A stretch of DNA of 42,090 nt from Bacillota bacterium. GTDB taxonomy: Bacteria; Bacillota_I; Bacilli_A; Izemoplasmatales; UBA1188. Made by a program: the position numbers and the translations under genes. Shown in pieces: positions 1-8,152 of the stretch. The notes below the pieces were generated by a model. That model ran no database searches. It saw only the letters and a program-made list of their open reading frames with translations, and was not told where the DNA came from. The stretch spans positions 1 through 42,090 of the forward strand of contig JAEYPN010000008.1 in assembly GCA_023410715.1 (NCBI GenBank), read 5' to 3'. Positions within the stretch are counted from its first letter, which is position 1. Every line of letters begins with the position of its first letter.

Positions 1-30
1 GTGGAAAACCAATACTTAACAAAATAATAA

Positions 31-60
31 AAGCTGAAAGTACAATGGTACAATCAGCTT
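31..60 (-). terminator. Terminator of the CBS-domain gene
   Basis: An inverted repeat AAGCTGA (31-37) / TCAGCTT (54-60) has an inner GTAC/GTAC stem (40-43, 48-51). On the minus strand it is followed by a T-rich tail (TTTTATTATTTT). It lies about 100 nt beyond the stop codon of the minus-strand gene. Confidence 0.55.
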
Positions 61-161
61 CATTATGATTACGTTTTTAAAACAATACACTTTTTTTATT
101 TATGTCCTTGACATAGGGTACACATTATTATTGCCAAAATTAAGTCTTTTAATTTGTATAC

Positions 162-563
162 TTATTTAGTTTTCTGGTAAAAATATTTCAGAATATCTTG
201 TCTTGTAACAATGCCAATAAAGATATCATTATCGTCTAAAACAGGAACAAAGTTTTGATTAATAGCTACATCAAATAAGTCAGAAACATCATTATTAATA
301 TGGACTGGTACATTATCGCGATGTCTTTTTATTTCGCTAATTAAGATATTTTCAGCTTCTTTTAAACTTAAGTCATATTCATTTTTAATGGCCCATAAAA
401 GGTCGCCTTCAGTTATTGTGCCGACGTATTTACCATCCTTTGATATGATTGGAATAGCAGAAAAGCGGTGGTATTCCATCTTTTCTAAAACCTGACGTAA
501 TGTGGCATTTTCATAAGCAAATTCTATATTATGCTTAGGTGTAAGTAATAATAATATATTCAT
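162..563 (-). CDS. CBS-domain pair protein
   Basis: A 133-residue protein made almost entirely of two CBS (Bateman) motifs, roughly residues 8-62 and 75-130. Each has the typical pattern of a small-residue/Ile-Pro-Ile or Pro-Val strand followed by a G-x-I/V-T strand (FSAIPII...GTITEGDLL; FVPVLDD...GIVTRQDIL). Such stand-alone pairs bind adenine nucleotides; in Bacilli the similarly sized YkuL/DarB (CbpB) senses c-di-AMP. Ligand and partner here are inferred from size and architecture only. The start is fixed by GGAGG seven nt upstream of the ATG. It is transcribed alone, divergently from the str operon, from a TTGACT-17-TATAAT promoter. No fused transporter or enzymatic domain is present, so a regulatory role is likeliest. 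Confidence 0.85.
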   Translation of the reverse strand: MNILLLLTPKHNIEFAYENATLRQVLEKMEYHRFSAIPIISKDGKYVGTITEGDLLWAIKNEYDLSLKEAENILISEIKRHRDNVPVHINNDVSDLFDVAINQNFVPVLDDNDIFIGIVTRQDILKYFYQKTK

Positions 564-586
564 TATTTGACCTCCAAGACTAAAAT

Positions 587-615
587 ATTATATAACAAAA
601 AGCGAAAAAAGTCAA
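587..615 (-). promoter_or_regulatory. Promoter of the CBS-domain gene
   Basis: On the minus strand TTGACT (complement of 610-615) and TATAAT (complement of 587-592) are separated by 17 bp. They stand just upstream of the ribosome binding site. Confidence 0.7.
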
Positions 616-623
616 AAAAAAGT

Positions 624-633
624 ATAGCGCTAT
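624..633. promoter_or_regulatory. Palindrome between divergent promoters
   Basis: A perfect 10-bp palindrome ATAGCGCTAT sits between the minus-strand CBS promoter and the plus-strand str promoter. It stands out in otherwise A-rich DNA, so a shared operator is possible. No regulator is identified. Confidence 0.3.
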
Positions 634-658
634 CATTTAAAAAAAGTAAAAAATTATG

Positions 659-687
659 TTGACACGCCTCGATGTGTGCGTTATAAT
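659..687 (+). promoter_or_regulatory. str operon promoter
   Basis: A consensus housekeeping promoter: TTGACA (659-664), a 17-bp spacer, then TATAAT (682-687). It lies about 100 nt before rpsL, leaving a structured leader. Confidence 0.85.
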
Positions 688-712
688 ATATAAAGCTGTG
701 AAGTATAAAAAC

Positions 713-783
713 AAAGGTTTTCTAAGGAAACCTTTATAAAAAATAAAAACACGCACCTCCTGGTGCTGTGGTTAGAAAGGAGA
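713..783 (+). promoter_or_regulatory. Structured rpsL leader with anti-Shine-Dalgarno
   Basis: The leader holds a perfect 8-bp stem, AAAGGTTT (713-720) with AAACCTTT (728-735), and a small hairpin GCACC/GGTGC (753-766 region). CTCCT at 757-761 is the exact complement of the rpsL ribosome binding site AGGAG at 778-782. The second hairpin and SD pairing are mutually exclusive, which would allow translational control of the operon. This is inference from complementarity. Confidence 0.4.
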
Positions 784-788
784 AAATT

Positions 789-1214
789 ATGCCTACAGTT
801 AATCAATTAGTAAAAAATGGACGTCATGACAAAACTAGAAAGTCAAAATCTCCAAACCTAAATATCGGTTTTAACTCTTTACAAAAGAAATATACCGAAT
901 TAGATAGCCCACAAAAAAGAGGAGTTTGTACACGTGTTGCCACAATGACACCTAAGAAACCTAACTCAGCATTACGTAAATATGCTCGTGTTAGACTAAC
1001 AAACGGTATTGAAGTTACTGCATATATTCCAGGTATTGGACATAAATTGCAAGAACATAGCGTTGTATTAATTCGTGGTGGTCGTGTTAGAGATTTACCA
1101 GGTGTTCGTTATCACATTATTCGTGGACATCTTGATGCATCTGGAGTAGCAAACAGAAACCAAGGCCGTTCAAAATACGGAGCTAAAAGACCAAAAGCAG
1201 TAGTAAAAAAATAA
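789..1214 (+). CDS. rpsL: 30S ribosomal protein S12
   Basis: S12 of the decoding centre, 141 residues, close to the Firmicutes length (about 138) and carrying the Firmicutes-type insert before PQKRGVCTRV. The TPKKPNSALRK loop is intact. In the second loop the sequence reads GGRVRDLPGVRYH, with Arg (AGA, 1089-1091) where E. coli, B. subtilis and most bacteria have Lys; this is the position of the K88R streptomycin-resistance mutation in Mycobacterium tuberculosis. The start at 789 is chosen because AAAGGAG precedes it and the protein then begins MPTVNQLV as in the family; an upstream in-frame GTG at 768 overlaps the leader. First gene of the str operon. Confidence 0.97.
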   Translation: MPTVNQLVKNGRHDKTRKSKSPNLNIGFNSLQKKYTELDSPQKRGVCTRVATMTPKKPNSALRKYARVRLTNGIEVTAYIPGIGHKLQEHSVVLIRGGRVRDLPGVRYHIIRGHLDASGVANRNQGRSKYGAKRPKAVVKK

Positions 1215-1250
1215 TTTAAAAATATATTATATTTGAAAGGAGGAACATAT

Positions 1251-1721
1251 ATGCCTCGTAAAGGTTATGTTGCCAAAAGAGATGTGCTACCAGATCCAAT
1301 TTACAATTCAAAATTAGTTACTAAATTAATTAACGGATTAATGTTAGATGGAAAAAAAGGAACAGCACAATCAATATTATATTCTGCATTTGACAGAATT
1401 AAAGAAATAACAGGAAGAGAACCAAATGAAGTTTTTGAAGAAGCTTTAGAAAAAATAATGCCAGTACTAGAAGTACGTGGTAGAAGAATTGGTGGACAAA
1501 ACTATCAAGTTCCAACAGAAGTTAGAAAAGAAAGAAGAGTAACTTTAGGACTTAGATGGTTAGTTCAATATTCAAGAAGTCGTAACGAAAAAACAATGGA
1601 AGAAAGATTAGCAAAAGAAATTATTGATGCCTCAAATGGTGTTGGTGCTTCTATTAAGAAAAAAGAAGATACACACAGAATGGCAGAATCTAATAAAGCA
1701 TTTGCTCATTATCGTTTCTAG
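1251..1721 (+). CDS. rpsG: 30S ribosomal protein S7
   Basis: S7, 156 residues, the standard bacterial length. It nucleates assembly of the 30S head by binding the 3' domain of 16S rRNA. It begins MPRKGYVAKRDVLPDP and has the conserved RRIGGQNYQVP loop and the RKERRVTLGLRWL helix. The start at 1251 is preceded by AAAGGAGG at good spacing; an in-frame ATG at 1233 lies before that site and is not used. It lies 36 nt after rpsL and 15 nt before fusA. The stop is TAG. Confidence 0.97.
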   Translation: MPRKGYVAKRDVLPDPIYNSKLVTKLINGLMLDGKKGTAQSILYSAFDRIKEITGREPNEVFEEALEKIMPVLEVRGRRIGGQNYQVPTEVRKERRVTLGLRWLVQYSRSRNEKTMEERLAKEIIDASNGVGASIKKKEDTHRMAESNKAFAHYRF

Positions 1722-1736
1722 CAGAAAGGAATTTAT

Positions 1737-3806
1737 ATGGCACGAGAATTTACATTAGATAGAACACGTAATATAGGTATTATGGCTCATATTGATGCTG
1801 GAAAAACAACAACTACCGAACGTGTTTTATACCATACAGGAAAAATTCATAAGATGGGTGAGACTCATGATGGAGCCTCTCAGATGGACTGGATGGCACA
1901 AGAACAAGAACGTGGTATTACCATTACAAGTGCTGCGACTACAGCATTTTGGAAAAATCACCGTATAAATATAATTGACACCCCAGGCCATGTTGACTTT
2001 ACTGTTGAGGTTTCAAGGTCGCTACGTGTCTTAGACGGTGCCGTGACTGTTCTTGATGCACAAGCAGGCGTTGAACCACAAACAGAAACGGTTTGGCGTC
2101 AAGCAAACGAATACCATGTACCAAGAGTAGTATTCGTAAATAAAATGGACAAGATTGGTGCAGATTTTTCTTACTCAATCGACACTATCCATAAACGTCT
2201 AGGCGCAAAAGCTGCTGCAATTCAATGGCCAATCGGCGCTGAAGATGACTTTAGTGGAATCATCGATTTAGTAAGTTTAAAAGCTTACGAATTTGATGGT
2301 ACCATTGATGAAAATACAAAAGAAATTGAAATTCCAAGTGAATTAAAAGAAATTGTAGAATTAAAAAGAACAGAATTAATTGAAGAATTAGCTGACTTCG
2401 ATGATGAATTAATGAGTTTATACCTCGAAGGCGAAGAAATTAGTGATGATAGACTTAAAGAAGCAATTCGTAAGGCTACACTAACAGTTCAATTCTTCCC
2501 AGTTATATGCGGTACTGCCTTTAAAAATAAAGGCGTTAAATTAATGCTAGATGCCGTTGTTGATTATCTACCAGCACCAACTGAGGTTCCTCAGATTAAA
2601 GGTGAAAATAAACATGGTGAAGAAGTTATTATTGGTCATGCTGACGATGATAAATTTGTCGCATTAGCTTTCAAGATTATGACTGACCCTTATGTTGGTA
2701 AGTTAACATTCTTTAGAGTTTATGGCGGTAAATTAACTAAAGGATCATACATTTATAACACTTCAAAAGGTAAGAGAGAACGTATCGGTCGTATTCTTCA
2801 AATGCATGCTAACAACCGTAAAGATATTGAAGAAGTTTATGCAGGTGATATTGCCGCTGCAGTTGGTTTAAAAGAAACAATTACCGGTGATACATTATGT
2901 GAAGAAGGAATGGATGTCATTCTTGAATCAATGAACTTCCCAGAACCAGTTATCAGCGTTGCCATTGAACCTAAGTCAAAAAATGACCAAGATAAGATGG
3001 GTATTGCCTTATCAAAACTTGCTGAAGAAGATCCAACATTTAAAACTTATACTGATAATGAAACAGGTCAAACAATCATTTCTGGTATGGGTGAATTACA
3101 CCTTGATATCATTGTAGACCGTATGAGACGTGAATTTGGTGTTGAAGGAAATGTTGGTGCTCCTCAAGTATCATATCGTGAGACAATTAAGAAACTTGGC
3201 CGTGTTGAAGGAAAATTTGTTCGTCAATCAGGTGGACGTGGACAATATGGACATGTTTGGATTGAATTCGAACCAAATCCAGGCAAAGGTTATGAATTTG
3301 TTGATAAAATCGTTGGTGGTGTTGTACCACGTGAATATATTCCAGTAGTTGATAAAGGATTACAAGAAGCTCTTGGAAGTGGTGTAATCGCTGGATATCC
3401 AATGATTGATATTAAAGCATCTTTAGTTGATGGATCATACCATGAAGTTGACTCATCAGAATTAGCATTTAAAGTTGCTGCTTCACTTGCTTTAAAAGCA
3501 ACAAAAAATGCTTGTGATCCAGTATTACTTGAACCAATTATGAGCGTTGACGTTGTAACACCAGATGAATACGTTGGTAACGTTATTGGCGACTTAACTT
3601 CACGTCGCGGTCGTATTGAAGGTCAAGAAGGTCGTGGAAATGCGCAAAAGATTTCTGCCAAGGTTCCACTATCAGAAATGTTCGGTTATGCAACTGCGCT
3701 TCGTTCTAACACTCAAGGTCGTGGAACAAGCACAATGCAATTCTCTCATTATGATCAATGTCCTAGACTACTTGCTGATGAGATAATTAAAAAGCGTAAT
3801 GGATAA
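1737..3806 (+). CDS. fusA: Elongation factor G
   Basis: EF-G, 689 residues, the translocation and ribosome-recycling GTPase. The G domain shows the P-loop AHIDAGKTTTTER (about residues 17-29), the switch I region ERGITITSAATT, DTPGHVDF and NKMDK. Domains II-V follow, including the domain IV region GRGQYGHVWIEFEP and the C-terminal VTPDEYVGNVIGDL and RRGRIEGQE stretches. Length and motifs are those of a canonical translational EF-G rather than a ribosome-protection paralogue. AGAAAGGA lies upstream of the ATG, 15 nt after rpsG. Confidence 0.98.
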   Translation: MAREFTLDRTRNIGIMAHIDAGKTTTTERVLYHTGKIHKMGETHDGASQMDWMAQEQERGITITSAATTAFWKNHRINIIDTPGHVDFTVEVSRSLRVLDGAVTVLDAQAGVEPQTETVWRQANEYHVPRVVFVNKMDKIGADFSYSIDTIHKRLGAKAAAIQWPIGAEDDFSGIIDLVSLKAYEFDGTIDENTKEIEIPSELKEIVELKRTELIEELADFDDELMSLYLEGEEISDDRLKEAIRKATLTVQFFPVICGTAFKNKGVKLMLDAVVDYLPAPTEVPQIKGENKHGEEVIIGHADDDKFVALAFKIMTDPYVGKLTFFRVYGGKLTKGSYIYNTSKGKRERIGRILQMHANNRKDIEEVYAGDIAAAVGLKETITGDTLCEEGMDVILESMNFPEPVISVAIEPKSKNDQDKMGIALSKLAEEDPTFKTYTDNETGQTIISGMGELHLDIIVDRMRREFGVEGNVGAPQVSYRETIKKLGRVEGKFVRQSGGRGQYGHVWIEFEPNPGKGYEFVDKIVGGVVPREYIPVVDKGLQEALGSGVIAGYPMIDIKASLVDGSYHEVDSSELAFKVAASLALKATKNACDPVLLEPIMSVDVVTPDEYVGNVIGDLTSRRGRIEGQEGRGNAQKISAKVPLSEMFGYATALRSNTQGRGTSTMQFSHYDQCPRLLADEIIKKRNG

Positions 3807-3851
3807 AATCAAAATATAATAGTTGATTTTATAGTTATTATGTTATAAAAT
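3805..3851 (+). promoter_or_regulatory. fusA-tuf spacer: hairpin and weak promoter
   Basis: An 8-bp inverted repeat AAAATCAA (3805-3812) / TTGATTTT (3823-3830) directly follows the fusA stop but lacks a clear U-tract. TTGATT (3823-3828) can serve as -35 to TATAAA (3844-3849, 15-bp spacing) or TAAAAT (3846-3851, 17-bp). A separate tuf promoter is plausible but not strong. Confidence 0.35.
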
Positions 3852-3899
3852 AGTAATGATATTAAAAATATAAAAAATAAAATAAGGAGAAATTAAATT

Positions 3900-5102
3900 A
3901 TGGCAAAAGCTAAATTTGAACGTACTAAACCACACGTTAACATTGGTACAATTGGCCACGTTGACCATGGTAAAACAACTTTAACTGCAGCTATTTCAAG
4001 CTATTTAGCTATGAATGGATTAGCTCAAGCTAGAAAATATGCTGATATCGACTCTGCACCAGAAGAAAAAGAAAGAGGTATTACAATTAATACCGCTCAT
4101 ATCGAGTACGAAACAGCAAGACGTCACTATGCACACGTTGACTGCCCAGGCCATGCTGACTATGTAAAGAACATGATTACAGGTGCTGCTCAAATGGACG
4201 GCGCTATCCTAGTTGTTTCTGCAGCTGATGGAGCAATGCCTCAAACTCGTGAACACATTCTACTTTCTCGTCAAGTTGGAGTTCCAAAAATCGTTGTTTT
4301 CTTAAATAAATGCGATATGGTGGACGATCCAGAATTAATCGAATTAGTAGAAATGGAAATTAGAGAATTATTAACTGAATACAAATTCCCTGGTGATGAA
4401 GCACCTATTATTAAAGGTTCAGCTTTAAAAGCATTAGAAGCAGTTACTTCTGGTAAGAAAGAAGATCCTGCATATGCTCCAATCCAAGAATTAATGGACG
4501 CTGTTGACTCTTATATTCCAGACCCAGTTCGTGAAACTGATAAACCATTCATGATGCCAATTGAAGACGTATTTACAATTACTGGTCGTGGTACTGTTGC
4601 TACAGGACGTGTTGACCGTGGTATGGTTAAATTACAAGATCCAGTTGAAATCGTTGGTATTAAACCAACTAGATCAAGCGTTGTTACAGGCGTTGAAATG
4701 TTCCGTAAATTACTAGATTTCGCACAAGCTGGTGACAATATTGGTGTATTACTTCGTGGTGTTGACCGTGAAGAAATTCAACGTGGACAAGTACTTGCTA
4801 AACCAGGTTCAGTTAAACCACATTCAAAATTCAAAGCTGAGGTTTACGTATTAACTAAAGACGAAGGTGGACGTCATACTCCTTTCTTCTCTAACTATCG
4901 TCCTCAATTCTTCTTCCATACAACAGATATTACTGGTGTAATCCAACTTGAAGAAGGCGTAGAAATGGTAATGCCTGGTGACAACACAAGAATGAATGTT
5001 GAATTAATTCACGCAATCGCTCTTGAAAAAGGTGCTAACTTCTCAATCCGTGAAGGCGGACGTACAGTTGGTGCTGGTGTTGTAGCTGAAATTTACGAAT
5101 AA
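3900..5102 (+). CDS. tuf: Elongation factor Tu
   Basis: EF-Tu, 400 residues (family about 393-400), which delivers aminoacyl-tRNA to the ribosome as a GTP complex. The GTPase motifs GHVDHGKTTL, switch I ERGITINTAH, DCPGHADY, NKCD and GSALKAL are intact. Domains II and III follow with GRGTVATGRVDRG and the tRNA-contact region near the C terminus (REGGRTVGAGVV). AAGGAG lies upstream of the ATG. It is the last gene of the str operon, after a 93-nt spacer that may hold its own promoter, and is followed by a strong terminator. Confidence 0.98.
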   Translation: MAKAKFERTKPHVNIGTIGHVDHGKTTLTAAISSYLAMNGLAQARKYADIDSAPEEKERGITINTAHIEYETARRHYAHVDCPGHADYVKNMITGAAQMDGAILVVSAADGAMPQTREHILLSRQVGVPKIVVFLNKCDMVDDPELIELVEMEIRELLTEYKFPGDEAPIIKGSALKALEAVTSGKKEDPAYAPIQELMDAVDSYIPDPVRETDKPFMMPIEDVFTITGRGTVATGRVDRGMVKLQDPVEIVGIKPTRSSVVTGVEMFRKLLDFAQAGDNIGVLLRGVDREEIQRGQVLAKPGSVKPHSKFKAEVYVLTKDEGGRHTPFFSNYRPQFFFHTTDITGVIQLEEGVEMVMPGDNTRMNVELIHAIALEKGANFSIREGGRTVGAGVVAEIYE

Positions 5103-5116
5103 TTTATTGATAAATT

Positions 5117-5150
5117 AAGCATTGGTAAGAAAATTACCAATGTTTTTTTT
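5117..5150 (+). terminator. str operon terminator
   Basis: A 9-bp perfect stem CATTGGTAA (5120-5128) / TTACCAATG (5134-5142) with a 5-nt loop is followed by eight T residues (5143-5150). Confidence 0.92.
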
Positions 5151-5184
5151 GTTTATGTGTTACAATTATTAATGAGGTGATTTT

Positions 5185-5949
5185 ATGCTTATTGATACTC
5201 ATGCGCATTTAAATTCTAGTGATTTTTTTACTGACTATAAAGAATGCATAAAAAACGCGAAAGAAGCTGGCGTAGATAAAATAATTTGTGTTGGTTTTGA
5301 TTATGAAACTAATAAAAAAGCAATTGAAATTGCTAACGATAATGAAAACATTTATGCGACAGTTGGATATCATCCCTCAGAAGCTGGTAAGATAACTGAT
5401 GAAGACTTTTTACTCTTGAGAGAATACTTAAAAGAGAAAAAGGTCATTGCAATAGGTGAATGTGGTTTAGATTTTTATTGGGTTAAAGATAATATGAATA
5501 TGCAAATTTACTTATTTAAAGAACAAATAAAACTTGCATATGAATTTGATTTACCTTTAGTCATCCATATGCGTGATGCAACAGAAATTATGTTAAAAGT
5601 TTTAAAAGAAGAATATCAAAGACCATATAAAGGGGTAATGCACTGTTACTCAGGTTCTAAAGAAGCAATGAATGAGTTTTTAAAACTTGGTTTTTATATT
5701 TCATTTGGTGGACCATTAACTTTTAAAAATGCTAGAATTCCAAAAGAAGTTGCAGTTGAAGTCCCCCTTAATCGTATTTTAATTGAAACTGATTCCCCAT
5801 ACCTCACTCCACATCCATTTAGAGGAGTAAGAAATGAACCAAAACATGTTAAATTGGTAGCTCTAGAGTTAGCTAATTTAAAAAATATGAAACTTGAAGA
5901 GATTGAAAAAATCACATCAGAAAATGCTCAAAAACTATTTAATATATAA
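5185..5949 (+). CDS. tatD: TatD-family metal-dependent hydrolase
   Basis: A 254-residue TIM-barrel amidohydrolase-fold protein of the TatD/YcfH family, with DNase activity in characterised members. The metal-binding signatures are present in order: DTHAHLN near the N terminus, AIGECGLDFYW, VIHMRDA, HCYSG and ETDSPYLTP. Length is typical (250-265). The start is supported by GAGGTGAT seven nt upstream. It stands alone between the str terminator and a convergent penicillin-binding protein gene. A role in DNA repair or RNA/DNA turnover is known for the family, but the substrate cannot be told from sequence. Confidence 0.93.
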   Translation: MLIDTHAHLNSSDFFTDYKECIKNAKEAGVDKIICVGFDYETNKKAIEIANDNENIYATVGYHPSEAGKITDEDFLLLREYLKEKKVIAIGECGLDFYWVKDNMNMQIYLFKEQIKLAYEFDLPLVIHMRDATEIMLKVLKEEYQRPYKGVMHCYSGSKEAMNEFLKLGFYISFGGPLTFKNARIPKEVAVEVPLNRILIETDSPYLTPHPFRGVRNEPKHVKLVALELANLKNMKLEEIEKITSENAQKLFNI

Positions 5950-5954
5950 AAATA

Positions 5955-6040
5955 AGTCCTATTTAAATATAAATAGGACTCATAATTTTGACAAAGTACT
6001 ATTATTTGTGTAAAAACAATAGATAGTACTTTTATTTATT
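5955..6040 (+). terminator. Two hairpins between convergent tatD and PBP genes
   Basis: Hairpin 1 is an 11-bp perfect stem AGTCCTATTTA (5955-5965) / TAAATAGGACT (5970-5980) flanked by T- or A-rich sequence, so it could stop transcripts from either side. Hairpin 2 is a 10-bp stem AAAGTACTAT (5993-6002) / ATAGTACTTT (6023-6032) with TTATTTATTT after it on the plus strand. Confidence 0.65.
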
Positions 6041-7949
6041 TAAAGAAAGAATCTATCTCACTGACAAAAATATTTTTATTATAATTATATTTATCATTAA
6101 TAACACCTGTTATTGGATTAGCATAAACTGAATATACATTATTTGGCTTAGTATATGGAGTACTTTCTTTTCCTTTCATGATACTTTCCATGACATCAAA
6201 CCAAATCTCCTTAGAAGCTGTACGGTCATTTAATTCCGTTACTTCGGACTGATCATCAAATCCTGACCAAACGCCAACGACATATTGCCTATTATATCCA
6301 ACAATCCAGTTATCAAAATCAGTTGAGCCACTTTTAGCAGAATAAGTATGAGTAATTTTACTTGCTAAGGTTGAACCTGTCACACTAGCAAAAACATTCA
6401 TTTTAGTATCAAAAACACCAGTTAATAACTCATTAATAATATAAGTTGAATCATCATTTAAAATTTTATTATTGTTAATTTCATTTTTATAAATTACTAA
6501 GTCCTTGTTAGTAACAATTGATTTAATATAAATGGGGCTTGTTTTTTTTCCTTCTGAAGCAAAATGAGCATAGCCTGTTACTAATTCTTCAAGCGTTACT
6601 AGATTAGTTCCAAGAGCAAGACTTGGAACAGCAAGTATCTCACCCATAAAGCCAAAGCGACGTAATGTTTTTACTAGTTCATTTTGACCAATAGTAATAT
6701 GTGTTTTAACGGCATAAATATTATCACTTACAGCAATAGCATAAGCCATTGTAATGGCTTGATACGGATAAACACCACCATAATTAGAAGGTGTGTAAGT
6801 TGAACCATCATCAAGATAAAAGGTTGTTGGGCGACTCTCAAAAGTAGTAAGAGGAGAAACACCAAGTTCTAAAGCGCGATAATATAGGAATGGTTTAATT
6901 GTTGATCCTGGTTGCCTTTTAGCATAAATTGCCCTATTATAAGTTGATTTTAAGTAACTTTTTCCACCATTAACAGCATAAACATAACCAGTATTTGCGT
7001 CCATTACAATAACTGCAGTTTCTAAATCTGATGAAATGTTATCAGCTATAGCTTCATCAACAATTTTGCTAAATTCGATTGAACATGTTGTATAAACCTT
7101 TAAATAAGGATATTTTGGATTGTTTATTAAATCTAAATCTTCTAACTCACTGATGATTAAATCTTGAAAATAAGGAGCTTCACCTATTAGACTTTTTTTA
7201 CTTTCACCATATATTTTTATTGCTTCATTAGTTGCTTTAAGATGCTCATCTTTAGTAATATATCCATCTTCAAGCATTTCATCTAGTATTAAATTTTTCC
7301 TTTGTTGGTTGAATTCAAAGTCATTTATTGGTGAATAATATGTAGGGTTACGTGGAATAGCAATTAATGTTGCTGCTTCACCTAATGTTAGATCTTTACT
7401 TTGTTTATGAAAGTAAAAGTAAGAAGCATCTTCAACTCCATATACACCATGACCAAAGTTGATTGTATTTAAATAAGCTTCAAATATTTCATCCTTTGAA
7501 AAGCTATTTTCAATTTGAATGGTATAGTATGCTTCAAGAATTTTTCTACTCCAGGTTTTTTCTGTTGATAAATAAAGATTTCGCGATAGCTGCTGAGAAA
7601 TTGTTGATGCTCCTTGAGCTTTTGTTTTTTTGAAAATATTAACCTGCATGGCTTTAATAATTCTTTTAATATCAAAGCCATCGTGACGATAAAACTTTTT
7701 ATCTTCAATTGAAATGAAACCATCTCTAATATATTTGTTTATATCTTTAAAATCAACATGATTAGTTTGTTTTCCGTTATTTAATGTTAGTAATAACTCA
7801 TTATTAACGTCATAAACTTCTATTTTTTGATTAAGACCAATATTATCAATTTTATTTGATGTAGCGTATAAATATATTCCGCTTAAAATCAAAATACCAA
7901 TTAAAAATAGAAAAAACGATAGTCTTAAAATAAAATTTAAATATTTCAT
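6036..7949 (-). CDS. Class A penicillin-binding protein
   Basis: A bifunctional peptidoglycan synthase of 637 residues. A membrane anchor near residues 7-30 is followed by a GT51 glycosyltransferase domain (EDKKFYRHDGFD, GASTISQQLSRN) and a transpeptidase domain. The latter shows the SxxK serine in RQPGSTIKPF, SDN as the SxN motif and KSGS in place of the usual KTG(T/S). It acts outside the membrane, polymerising and cross-linking lipid II. I chose the ATG at 7947-7949 because GGTGAT lies just upstream; an in-frame ATG 45 nt earlier has no ribosome binding site. It is monocistronic and convergent with tatD. Its presence indicates a walled cell. The KSG triad is a conservative change, probably active. 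Confidence 0.93.
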   Translation of the reverse strand: MKYLNFILRLSFFLFLIGILILSGIYLYATSNKIDNIGLNQKIEVYDVNNELLLTLNNGKQTNHVDFKDINKYIRDGFISIEDKKFYRHDGFDIKRIIKAMQVNIFKKTKAQGASTISQQLSRNLYLSTEKTWSRKILEAYYTIQIENSFSKDEIFEAYLNTINFGHGVYGVEDASYFYFHKQSKDLTLGEAATLIAIPRNPTYYSPINDFEFNQQRKNLILDEMLEDGYITKDEHLKATNEAIKIYGESKKSLIGEAPYFQDLIISELEDLDLINNPKYPYLKVYTTCSIEFSKIVDEAIADNISSDLETAVIVMDANTGYVYAVNGGKSYLKSTYNRAIYAKRQPGSTIKPFLYYRALELGVSPLTTFESRPTTFYLDDGSTYTPSNYGGVYPYQAITMAYAIAVSDNIYAVKTHITIGQNELVKTLRRFGFMGEILAVPSLALGTNLVTLEELVTGYAHFASEGKKTSPIYIKSIVTNKDLVIYKNEINNNKILNDDSTYIINELLTGVFDTKMNVFASVTGSTLASKITHTYSAKSGSTDFDNWIVGYNRQYVVGVWSGFDDQSEVTELNDRTASKEIWFDVMESIMKGKESTPYTKPNNVYSVYANPITGVINDKYNYNKNIFVSEIDSFFK

Positions 7950-8098
7950 AATATCACCACTATATATTTTTATCTTTTTCCCTTTTTTTATCATGTTAAA
8001 AATTGGAATTAATATTTAAAGATATAATTATTATTTTGTTTTGATTTATATAATATTTTAATATGTAAAAGTATAAAGCCTTATTTTCATAAATATGC

Positions 8099-8126
8099 TT
8101 GAAATAAAGGGTATTTATGATAAAAT
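8099..8126 (+). promoter_or_regulatory. Promoter of ychF
   Basis: TTGAAA (8099-8104) and TAAAAT (8121-8126) are separated by 16 bp, with an extended -10 TGA at 8118-8120. It lies 27 nt before the ychF start. The rest of the spacer shared with the minus-strand PBP gene shows nothing further. Confidence 0.6.
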
Positions 8127-8152
8127 ATTAGAGTATTAAGGAGATGATTATA

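Noticed and set aside
3130..3402. Overlapping ORFs on both strands inside fusA.
   Set aside because: They are shadows of the highly biased fusA codon pattern; fusA is intact through the region.
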